Shown here piece by piece: positions 1 to 7,719 of a DNA stretch of 42,836 nt. The translations under genes were made by a program, and so were the position numbers. The notes beneath the pieces are model-generated. The model searched no databases. It was not told where the DNA came from and saw only the letters and a program-made list of their open reading frames with translations. The stretch's first letter is position 1. Every line of letters begins with the position of its first letter. Origin of the DNA: CABQCM01 sp965145485 (GTDB taxonomy: Bacteria > Bacillota > Clostridia > Oscillospirales > Acutalibacteraceae); the NCBI GenBank assembly GCA_965145485.1, contig CBCTCU010000026.1:1-42836 (forward strand), read 5' to 3'.

Positions 1-145
1 ATTCCTACACCCGGGGCTTTTTTGTGCTGTCTGCACAATCTGGGGCGGTTCAATTCTCTCGGAGGTGGTTTTGTATGCTTATACATTCGGGACAGCTTGA
101 ACGGATACAAACTATAATGCAACCGTCTGCCAAAATGCGGGTTGC

Positions 146-1642
146 TTAATGCCTGCGCCAAAGCAAGGCCCGCTCCGATTTATTCAGGCCAATCGTCCAA
201 ACCAATATGGCAAAGACTGCTACAATCACAATCCCTTTTACCACCAAATAGAACCATGATCCGCTGGGAAGGAACGAGATCAGAAAATACCCCAGTACAT
301 AAGCTGCTACGGCGGGAATTCCAACGCGAAGATAGCATTTGCGTGTTAAACGAAGCATGTCTATATGAAGGCTGCGATAGGCCACAATGTGAAAGAGAAT
401 CGCCCGCAGGGTATAGGCAACGCAGATTGCCAGCGACGCGCCGAGCATTCCCCACCAGGTGGAAAAAATCAAAGATAATATCAGGCTGCAACCGCCGACA
501 CAAAGGCTGATGACGGCCTGAAGCCTGACCATATTATTGGCAATCATGGTGGTGTTAACGATCTGCAACGAGTTAAAAAACATCGCTGGCAATAGCACCA
601 GCATAATCCCCCAATAAGCCGTTTGAAATTCCGGCCCCATCCACAGCAAAATAAACTCCTGACCAATGAGGGCAAAACCAATATAGATCAAACTGTTGAG
701 GATAAATTGAAATTTACCAACGCGAATGGTCAAGTCGGTAAGCTTATCGGCAGAATTGTCTTCAATGAGGATTTTTGATATCCGGGACAGGAACATTCCG
801 TTAATGGCCGACGTAATGGTATACGTATATCCCTCGATGGTGGTCACAATGCCGAACACGGCGATCTCTGCCGAGTTTGCCACCGCGCCCAAAATTGTGG
901 GGCAAATGTTAAAAACCAGCCTTTGCGCAACCGAAGATACCGTAGACCATATGGAAAACCCAAAGATTTCTTTAAGCAACGACTTATCAAAGCATCGAAA
1001 ATTCGCCTTGGCGCTGGTACGTTTGCGAACGACAATATATTTGTAGACAATGGATACCATTCCGCAAAAAGCATTGACAGTCACCAGGGCATACAACCCA
1101 TAGCCCATGATCAATGCTATCACCGTGATAGCAACCACACCAATGCGATAGAGCAAATCGGCGATTTTCAAGCCGATAAACTGTTCATACGCCGTTAGTA
1201 TTCCGTTGAGTGTCACGCAGGGAAAGTTAATCAGGCTATAAATTCCCGCGATGGTGTAGACCACCTTAAAGCGCTCGAGCTCGTGAGGGGTCAGGTTTTT
1301 ATAAATCTCCCCCGACATAAAATAAACAACGATGAGCACCACAAACAGGATGGCGTCGATCAGCAGATACAGCTTGTAAACCACACCCAAAAAATCCGCT
1401 GCTTTTTCCTCGTTGCCTTCCGCACGATATTTGGCTAAAAACCGGGACGTTGCCGCGCTCAGGCCAAAATCCAGTAAAAATAGAGAAATGAGAGAATTGG
1501 CCAATGTATAAAGCCCATAATCGCTCGTACCAATTTGCGAAACCATCCATGGGGTGTAGAGCAAGCCTGCTAAAATGTTGACTCCAATCGAGAGATAGGA
1601 AATCATCGCCCCAATCTTAATTTGTCTGCTTGAGTTGCTCAA
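146..1642 (-). CDS. Wzx-type oligosaccharide flippase
   Basis: A 498-residue, strongly hydrophobic protein with about a dozen predicted membrane helices, typical in length and texture of the MATE/MOP-superfamily polysaccharide flippases that move lipid-linked repeat units across the membrane. The start is a TTG preceded by an AAAAGGAG ribosome binding site about 10 bases upstream. It is the last gene of the exopolysaccharide operon, behind three glycosyltransferases and an EpsG-like polymerase, so flipping of the finished repeat unit is the likely job (inference from context). Downstream, at about 119-145, the sequence can form a GCAACC/GGTTGC hairpin without a T-tract, so a terminator is not certain. 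The family is secure; the substrate is unknown. Confidence 0.88.
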   Translation of the reverse strand: MSNSSRQIKIGAMISYLSIGVNILAGLLYTPWMVSQIGTSDYGLYTLANSLISLFLLDFGLSAATSRFLAKYRAEGNEEKAADFLGVVYKLYLLIDAILFVVLIVVYFMSGEIYKNLTPHELERFKVVYTIAGIYSLINFPCVTLNGILTAYEQFIGLKIADLLYRIGVVAITVIALIMGYGLYALVTVNAFCGMVSIVYKYIVVRKRTSAKANFRCFDKSLLKEIFGFSIWSTVSSVAQRLVFNICPTILGAVANSAEIAVFGIVTTIEGYTYTITSAINGMFLSRISKILIEDNSADKLTDLTIRVGKFQFILNSLIYIGFALIGQEFILLWMGPEFQTAYWGIMLVLLPAMFFNSLQIVNTTMIANNMVRLQAVISLCVGGCSLILSLIFSTWWGMLGASLAICVAYTLRAILFHIVAYRSLHIDMLRLTRKCYLRVGIPAVAAYVLGYFLISFLPSGSWFYLVVKGIVIVAVFAILVWTIGLNKSERALLWRRH

Positions 1643-1793
1643 TGATATATTGCTCCTTTTCCCTTAGCCGTGGACACAACAAACGCTTGCAAAGCAAACC
1701 ATGGCAATGCCATCTCTTACTTTTTGACAACATGGTAAATCATGTTATAAAATTTGGGACACTTGCAAATCATCGTTGCCGCCGCCTTGCGGG

Positions 1794-2654
1794 CTAGCCG
1801 CAATTGGGCGTTAGCCGAAATCGTTTTCGCATGAGCGCGAAAAAAGAGCGAATCGCCTCGCATTCCTCCTGATACTGTACCTGCGGATACATTCTGCTGA
1901 AAGCTCCAATGGCAAAGCCGACCGCTTTCGCGAGAATGCCCTCCTGCCGGTCGGCGATTCCCCGCTCGCCAAAGGCTACGAAACGTTCGTAAGCATTGAT
2001 GTGCGTGGTCAGTTTGCTGTTGGAAACACTGTCAGGCCGGTCATTATAATATAAATAAACGTTTTTATTGCTTACAACAACTCTGTCAGCGCGGTCAAAT
2101 AAAGCGGGCATAATCATCATATCATCCACACTATTGCGCTGTGGAAAACGTATCCCATCCCAGAGTGTACGGTCAAACAGCTTATTGCAGGGATGGCTGG
2201 ATATCTCATCGGCCAACAACTTGGGATAAAATTCATCGTGTTCCATGATAGTTTCACTGATCGCACCTTGAGGAGCTCCAGCAGCACAAAGGCCGGCAAC
2301 GGCAATCTGTGCGCCGTTATCCTGGCAAAGCCCCACAAGATAGGAATACATATCGGTCACAATGGTATCATCGCTATCGACAAATCCAAGATATTCGCCT
2401 TGGGCGATATCAATGCCGGCATTACGCGCGCTGCCCTGTCCTCCGTTTTCCTGATGCAAAACCTTCACCCGGAAATCGGTCTGTCGATATCGGTTACAGA
2501 TCGACAAGGATTCGTCGGTCGAGCCATCATCCACCAATATCAGCTCCAAATTTGTATAGTCCTGAGCCAGAATGCTGTCAATACGGCGCTCTAAATACCT
2601 TTCCATGTTATAGACAGGCACCACAACGCTGATTAACGGCTTGTTTTGTTCCAT
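1794..2654 (-). CDS. Glycosyltransferase family 2 (GT-A fold)
   Basis: A 286-residue protein with the GT2 signature in order: the nucleotide-binding start VVVPVYN at residues 10-16, DDGSTD at 42-47 and the metal-binding DSDD at 93-96. It should transfer one sugar from a nucleotide-sugar to the growing lipid-linked repeat unit at the inner membrane face. The frame stays open for 27 further codons upstream, but the ATG at 2654 is preceded by GGAGGAG at ideal spacing and begins just before the family's first strand, so I chose it. It sits between a GT4 enzyme and the flippase. The C-terminal third is variable in this family and gives no hint of the acceptor. Confidence 0.9.
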   Translation of the reverse strand: MEQNKPLISVVVPVYNMERYLERRIDSILAQDYTNLELILVDDGSTDESLSICNRYRQTDFRVKVLHQENGGQGSARNAGIDIAQGEYLGFVDSDDTIVTDMYSYLVGLCQDNGAQIAVAGLCAAGAPQGAISETIMEHDEFYPKLLADEISSHPCNKLFDRTLWDGIRFPQRNSVDDMMIMPALFDRADRVVVSNKNVYLYYNDRPDSVSNSKLTTHINAYERFVAFGERGIADRQEGILAKAVGFAIGAFSRMYPQVQYQEECEAIRSFFALMRKRFRLTPNCG

Positions 2655-2815
2655 GAATTCTCCTCCAGTCTTTTCATGCTCCGTCTCCATCGTGACCATG
2701 TGCAGAAACAAAGCCGGTCGCCATCGACCCTCCATCGCTCAATAACCATATATCACACGTACAGCCGATTGGATTCCGGGAGCAGAATTATCATATTATG
2801 GATGCTGACTTGGTA

Positions 2816-4024
2816 TCAAATCGTCTCTTTCTCGTTTACCATGCTTTGATACAATCGAATATAACGTTCAGCCGTCAGCCTTCGATCAAACTGCTTGGCC
2901 CGCTCGCAGCAGGCATTCGAATCCAACATTCCCTGTGCCGCTGTCTCTACCGCCTTTTGGAGCGCATCCAGATCGCCCCTGGGAACCACCACCCCGGTAT
3001 GCTCGTCCACCGCTTCGGGGCTGCCCCCGGTATCATAGGTTACCACCGGCGTACCGCAGGCCAGCGCCTCAAGATTGGTGGTGGGGAAGTTGTCCTCATA
3101 GGTGGGATTGACGTAGACGTCGGCCGCTGTATAATACTCGGCAAGTTGTTTGACGCTGTCAGTATGCTCTTTTGCACAAACCCCATGGGGCAAGGCCGTC
3201 GCCTGCTCCTTACTCAGCCCAATCAACAGGATACGGTAGCCATCCCCTAACCGGCGGCTCAGTTCGAACAAATCCCCCAGCCCTTTGCGTTGAGACCAGC
3301 TACTGGTGACACCCAATATGATCTTCTGCCCATTGGGGGCGTATTCCCTCCTCAGATCGCTCTGTGAAGGTGAAAAGGCCGACAAATCGATCCCATTGGG
3401 GATAACGCTCACCTGAGCGTCGGACAAAAAAGACTCCCGAACCAAATTGGCGAGCCAACGAGATGGGGTTACCAGATGCAACCGGTCAACCGAGCAAAAT
3501 AAAGCTTTCTTTCTCCGCCAATTTCTCCGGCTCTGATCCACAAACCAGGAATCCGGATAGCTGCGTCTCTGAGGACAGTCATAGCAGCCCGTTTTCCATT
3601 TTTCACAGCCAATTAAGTCAAAATGAGCGCAATGCCCGGTAAAGGGCCAGCAATCGTGCAACGTCCAAACGACCGGCTTACCCGCGCCGGCAAGATAACG
3701 AAACAGCACCTCCATGTTCAGGTAATGGCCATGAATGTTATGCAAATGGATAATATCGGGATCGTAATCACGTATCGCCTGCACCATCTCTCTGGTGGTA
3801 TGTGTGGAGAAAAAACCGTGCCGCCCGGTCAGCCTTGTGCCAAGCTGATGGGTACGCAGGCTGACAACACCACCAAATTTGCGGGATAGCTTATAGTCGC
3901 TTTGACCCACGCCATAAAAGATACGGTTGTCAATGCCTGCGCGGGTCATTTCACGGCTGAGGTCGTATGCAATTCGCCCGGTGCTTCCTACGCCACACAC
4001 CGAGTTGATCTGTAATACCTTCAT
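2816..4024 (-). CDS. GT4-family glycosyltransferase (exopolysaccharide)
   Basis: A 402-residue GT-B enzyme. The N-terminal half carries HLHNIHG and a cysteine-rich stretch around WTLHDCWPFTGHC that is typical of a GT4 subgroup; the C-terminal half has the donor-binding EDNFPTTNLEALACGTPVV segment with the E-x7-E pattern. It would add a sugar to the polysaccharide repeat unit. Four start codons lie close together (two adjacent ATGs at 4033 and 4030, then ATG at 4024); the last fits the conserved MKVLQIN start and has AGGG 8 bases upstream. The gene follows the EpsG-like polymerase gene in the same operon. Sugar specificity cannot be read from sequence. Confidence 0.9.
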   Translation of the reverse strand: MKVLQINSVCGVGSTGRIAYDLSREMTRAGIDNRIFYGVGQSDYKLSRKFGGVVSLRTHQLGTRLTGRHGFFSTHTTREMVQAIRDYDPDIIHLHNIHGHYLNMEVLFRYLAGAGKPVVWTLHDCWPFTGHCAHFDLIGCEKWKTGCYDCPQRRSYPDSWFVDQSRRNWRRKKALFCSVDRLHLVTPSRWLANLVRESFLSDAQVSVIPNGIDLSAFSPSQSDLRREYAPNGQKIILGVTSSWSQRKGLGDLFELSRRLGDGYRILLIGLSKEQATALPHGVCAKEHTDSVKQLAEYYTAADVYVNPTYEDNFPTTNLEALACGTPVVTYDTGGSPEAVDEHTGVVVPRGDLDALQKAVETAAQGMLDSNACCERAKQFDRRLTAERYIRLYQSMVNEKETI

Positions 4025-4142
4025 CGTCATCACCCTATTCCTGAGGAGTTATGCTTGCCGCGCCGCTGTCCCCCGCTAAAATCCACTGTACGCGGTTTCG
4101 CAAAGCTTTACCCGTATCGTTGGATCATATTTTCTTATCCAT

Positions 4143-5168
4143 CTAAATGCCAAACTGATAAGGGATAATGGACATACGGTACAGATACAAGACGCTAAGC
4201 AAACAAGCCACCACCGTATAAATTACAATGTGGTTGCGCCGGTCCACACTGCCGGCACGAACGACTTCCGCCATCAACAGAATGGTAAAGGGCATGAAGA
4301 AAAAGCTGGGGCGTTCTGTTGTACGGGTGATTAGCCGCGCCGCCCACAGGAAGAGATTTACATAATTCAAATGCAAAATCAGTCCGGCGTTGGGATTGTT
4401 CTCAAGGATTTGCCGTTTGTAAATCTCGGCCGCCAATGTTATCAGAAGCACAACAGCAAAAAATATCTGCCCGTTACCCGTACTCTCAATGCCATACTGG
4501 TCGTATCGCTCAAACATGTCGCCAAACAGATTCATCAGCGGCTCGATCAGAATTACGCAAAGCAGGCCTACCGAACAAATCAAAAGCTGATTGCGGCGGC
4601 AGACCTGCATCCGCCCCAGCGGGTAAGCCACCAAAAACAGGATGGCCGAACGATGAAAGCACATCGCCAGCAGGACGATGAGCACAAAAGCCAGCAGTTT
4701 TTTCTTTGGTATGCGGTCGACCGCCAACAGGCAAATCGCCATGGCAAGAGACTGCCGGATGCCGGAGAGATGAAAGCTGAACAGCCCAAACGCCAGATAT
4801 CCCAAAAAAGCAAGGTACAGGCGGCTGGCATGGCGGTAAAAAAACCAGCCGTAGCAAAAGGCAACGATTGCCGATGTGACCGCGAGGAAAAACCGCGGCT
4901 GCGCCCAAATCGTATACAGCAATTTCTCTAACAGCATATAGCCGTACTCAATATTATCCTGAGCGAAAATATTGCCAAGGGTGGTGTAGCGCATATTCCA
5001 AAAGCCGTTGATATAGTTTTGGGTATCTGCGCCCACGGTATTTCCCCGAAAGGCCAGAATAATCCAAACTAACAAAAACAGCAAAAAAGCATAGTGCCTT
5101 CGCCTAAGCCGCTGCCCAAAAGCCGCTACAACGGCTGAGCATCCCAACAGAGCAACATAAATGAGCAA
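4143..5168 (-). CDS. epsG: EpsG-like polysaccharide polymerase
   Basis: A polytopic membrane protein of 341 residues with about ten hydrophobic segments. The segment FRGNTVGADTQNY near residue 45 and the LSGIRQSLA segment in the middle are typical of EpsG-family (Wzy-like) exopolysaccharide polymerases. The frame is open up to a GTG at 5240, but a TTG at 5168 is preceded by a run of six G residues at good spacing, and starting there puts the first membrane helix (LLIYVALLG) at the N terminus, as in EpsG proteins; I therefore prefer the TTG. It would join repeat units on the outer membrane face after flipping. Start choice is moderate, family assignment good. Confidence 0.82.
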   Translation of the reverse strand: MLIYVALLGCSAVVAAFGQRLRRRHYAFLLFLLVWIILAFRGNTVGADTQNYINGFWNMRYTTLGNIFAQDNIEYGYMLLEKLLYTIWAQPRFFLAVTSAIVAFCYGWFFYRHASRLYLAFLGYLAFGLFSFHLSGIRQSLAMAICLLAVDRIPKKKLLAFVLIVLLAMCFHRSAILFLVAYPLGRMQVCRRNQLLICSVGLLCVILIEPLMNLFGDMFERYDQYGIESTGNGQIFFAVVLLITLAAEIYKRQILENNPNAGLILHLNYVNLFLWAARLITRTTERPSFFFMPFTILLMAEVVRAGSVDRRNHIVIYTVVACLLSVLYLYRMSIIPYQFGI

Positions 5169-5481
5169 GGTATCCCCCCTATTTTTCCACAAGAGGCTTT
5201 GGGCGCTATAACAAGCCGCCCACATCCAGCGGCCAAACACCTTTGATCCCGGACAACATCTGCACCGGAAGCAAACTCCATATCATCGTCATCGCGCACG
5301 CCTTCTCTGTCCTTACAAAGCGCGTCCATATCGCTATGACACGTGATGACATACCATGCCATCCACATAAATTTGCCGCCCTGTCCGGACATTGGGCAAA
5401 CTGCCACAATACCGGTGCATGACTACTATTTTGGCCCCGCCGTTGCCCATACCACGTAGGGCAGGTAGGGCGTAGATTGCC
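5169..5481. other. Spacer inside the polysaccharide operon
   Basis: A 313-base gap between two co-directional genes. I see no convincing open frame with a ribosome binding site, no strong terminator and no promoter better than chance. The upstream glycosyltransferase and epsG both end in the same 12-base word (CTTATCCATCTA on the plus strand, at 5481 and 4134), probably by chance. Confidence 0.4.
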
Positions 5482-6669
5482 TTATCCATCTATCTTTTGC
5501 CCAGACTGACATTCGGCAACAGCAGAATAAATCGCTCTCATTTCTTCATCGACCTGTGCATAATCAAAGGCCTTGACCGCCTCGCGATTGTAGCTTCCCA
5601 TGCGCCCACGAAGATTGTTGTCTGCGAGCAGGCGATTCAAGCTCTGCGCGATCTGCGGTATATCGTCGCACCCGCACAAAAAGCCCCCCTTGCCGTCCTG
5701 GATCAAATCCCTGTTTCCACGGATATCGGACACCACGCAGGGCAAACTGCTTGCCATCGCTTCCATCAATGCGACTGAAAGGCCCTCCTGATAGGTCGGA
5801 AAGCAAAAAATATCCGCGGCACGGCATAGCTGGGCAATATCCGACCGGTACCCCAACAACGAAACCCTGTCGTTTAAATCGAACGAACGGATCAAATCCT
5901 CCAGCTGCCCCTGCAAGGGTCCCTTGCCCGCGATCCAAAGCACAGCCCGATTGTTTTCGACCTGTTGCATTGCCCGAATGGACGCTTCATGGTTTTTCCG
6001 CGGGATCAACTCGCCAATCGAGAGCACCAACCGGTCGTCTGGGGCTAACCCCAATTCATTTCGCAGCTTTTGACGGTCGCCATAGTCTGCAAAGAAACGA
6101 TTGGTATCGACTCCCACGCCATGCACGCAATAAATAGTAGCCCGATGCATCTTTCGCTTGGCAAGATCGAAATCTTCCTGATTCATGGTAATAATTGCGT
6201 CGGTAAAGCGCGAACAGAACTTTTCCACCGGATAGTACAGCATCCAATTTTTCCGCGGCGCACCCTGAAAAAAGTGAAAGCCATGGGCTGTATATATGAC
6301 CTTGGTCCCCTTTTTTCGTTCCTTGCGGGCGGCCAGACGGACCAGCATGGCCCCTACCGGCGTGTGGCAGTGAATGAGACGGTAACCGCCCGAACGCACG
6401 ATTTTGCGTATCTGACGGTAAGCACGCAGATTATCCAGGCTGGTAACCGAACGCTGGAAGCCGATGTCATGTACGGTTACCCCCATATCCGACAGTTCCT
6501 GCCGGAATTCGCGTATGCGTGAATCGGAGGTTGTGCTCCCCTGTTGAAAATTGGCCGCCACCTCAACCTGATAGCCAAAGCCCTGCAGCATGCGGATATT
6601 CCTCATGCAGAATTGATCGATGGTCGAAGCGACTGTGGTCACCACCAGAGCCTTATTGCTATTGTTCAT
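5482..6669 (-). CDS. GT4 glycosyltransferase, EpsD-like
   Basis: A 395-residue GT-B glycosyltransferase and first gene of the operon. The block HCHTPVGAMLVRLAAR followed by VIYTAHGFHFFQGAP is characteristic of the EpsD/CapM-like branch of family GT4. The C-terminal donor domain has SIGELIPRKNH and YQEGLSVALMEAMASSLP with the E-x7-E pattern. It should act at the cytoplasmic membrane face early in repeat-unit assembly (inference). Two starts are possible: GTG at 6678 and ATG at 6669, both served by an AGGACAGGG stretch; ATG gives the better spacing. A promoter lies about 240 bases upstream, leaving an untranslated leader of roughly 230 bases. Confidence 0.9.
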   Translation of the reverse strand: MNNSNKALVVTTVASTIDQFCMRNIRMLQGFGYQVEVAANFQQGSTTSDSRIREFRQELSDMGVTVHDIGFQRSVTSLDNLRAYRQIRKIVRSGGYRLIHCHTPVGAMLVRLAARKERKKGTKVIYTAHGFHFFQGAPRKNWMLYYPVEKFCSRFTDAIITMNQEDFDLAKRKMHRATIYCVHGVGVDTNRFFADYGDRQKLRNELGLAPDDRLVLSIGELIPRKNHEASIRAMQQVENNRAVLWIAGKGPLQGQLEDLIRSFDLNDRVSLLGYRSDIAQLCRAADIFCFPTYQEGLSVALMEAMASSLPCVVSDIRGNRDLIQDGKGGFLCGCDDIPQIAQSLNRLLADNNLRGRMGSYNREAVKAFDYAQVDEEMRAIYSAVAECQSGQKIDG

Positions 6670-6910
6670 CCTGATCACCCTGTCCTGTCAATGGTATGGC
6701 TCATGGGAATCTTTCATTGACACTCTCATGCAATGTAATATTTGCCAGACAATACATCTTATTATAGTGATTGGGGCAAGAGAAGTCAATGTTTTCCGAC
6801 GATTTGTACCATAGAATTAGGATTACCGCAACGGCGCTGTCCATACAAAAAGACTGGTATTCCATGCTATGACGTACCGTATATCAGCGCTTTGCACCTA
6901 TATTTATAAT

Positions 6911-6938
6911 ATAATATACACATATTTTCCATTGTCAA
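6911..6938 (-). promoter_or_regulatory. Promoter of the polysaccharide operon
   Basis: On the minus strand a perfect TTGACA (6933-6938) is followed after 16 bases by TATTAT (6911-6916) in an AT-rich stretch. Transcription would start near 6904 and run through a leader of about 230 bases before the first glycosyltransferase; I found no clear regulatory hairpin in that leader. From 6939 to 7182 I see nothing else. Confidence 0.6.
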
Positions 6939-7182
6939 TAAAAATGTCGATATTTGTTTTTCATTTCAAAATTAAACTTCCTTACGATCCTTTTTGTACC
7001 GGCAACACCGCAACGCACTTTTAGGGTCTATATAGCCAGGCTGATCGATGGGTTGACCATCTTTATTAAGCGATATTTCCCAGTGCCACACAACGCGGCA
7101 AGCTGTCTTGCATCCGGCGGATTATATGATTCCATCGTCACCGGCAAAAATAACAGGCCGGCTTGGCCCTGGAAGAAGGCGC

Positions 7183-7211
7183 TTGACAAATGGGAAACGC
7201 CTCCTTATAAT
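7183..7211 (+). promoter_or_regulatory. Consensus promoter of alaS
   Basis: TTGACA at 7183-7188 and TATAAT at 7206-7211, separated by exactly 17 bases: a perfect sigma-A promoter, directly in front of the T-box leader of alaS. Confidence 0.88.
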
Positions 7212-7216
7212 ATAGG

Positions 7217-7447
7217 TATTGGTTGAAACGCTTTGATAGGGAAGACCGCCCCGACGCTCTCACAGAGAGGGATGCCCGAGCTGAAAGCATCCTGTGCAGC
7301 GCGAGGGTGGTTGCCGCCCTGGAGCATCGCCGTGACGAGCGGCGGCGTCGCCCGCGTTAAGGGCTAGAGCGGCGTTCCGATGGGGCGCAATTTGGGTGGT
7401 ACCGCGGATGTCTCTCCGTCCCATGGACGGTGGAGGTGTCCTTTTTT
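7217..7447 (+). promoter_or_regulatory. T-box riboswitch with terminator, upstream of alaS
   Basis: The diagnostic T-box sequence GGGTGGTACCGCG is at 7394-7406, preceded by a structured leader with the AGAGAGGG element of stem I near 7264-7271 and a distal hairpin (GGATGC/GCATCC, about 7270-7292). The competing terminator runs from about 7406 to 7447: a long stem closed by CCGTCC/GGACGG around 7416-7430 and ending in TTTTTT. T-boxes read uncharged tRNA; because the next gene is alaS, tRNA-Ala is expected. A GCC at 7313-7315 is a candidate specifier, but I did not fold the leader and this is inference. Low charging of tRNA-Ala should favour the antiterminator and switch alaS on. Confidence 0.92.
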
Positions 7448-7612
7448 ATTGCCTGCGTGCGGATGTCTCCGCATTCGACCCACGAGGCGAGGCGGACAAG
7501 GGGCTTTTCCCCGTCCGGCATGCCCAGTGGCCGCTGGGGTAACGGGGTGGATATCGCGGCCCGGCGCCTGGATGCATCGATCGTGGAACCCATCGGTAGA
7601 AAATCCCCTCAC

Positions 7613-7646
7613 AGGGCGGCCGCGGCAATTGGCACGCGCCCTTTTT
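7613..7646 (+). terminator. Second terminator-like hairpin before alaS
   Basis: AGGGCG (7613-7618) can pair with CGCCCT (7637-7642), followed by five T residues. It lies between the T-box terminator and the alaS start in a 270-base stretch (7448-7719) that holds no gene. The stem is short, so function is uncertain. Confidence 0.35.
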
Positions 7647-7719
7647 GCCCGCCGTATCGGGAGGTTGGCACCAAGCAAAACCACAGCCGCACAGGAAATC
7701 ACAAAAAAGGATGATGACA

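Noticed and set aside
4134..5492. 12-base direct repeat CTTATCCATCTA at the 3' ends of two operon genes
   Set aside because: Each copy is part of the local coding end and stop context; too short to call a recombination scar.
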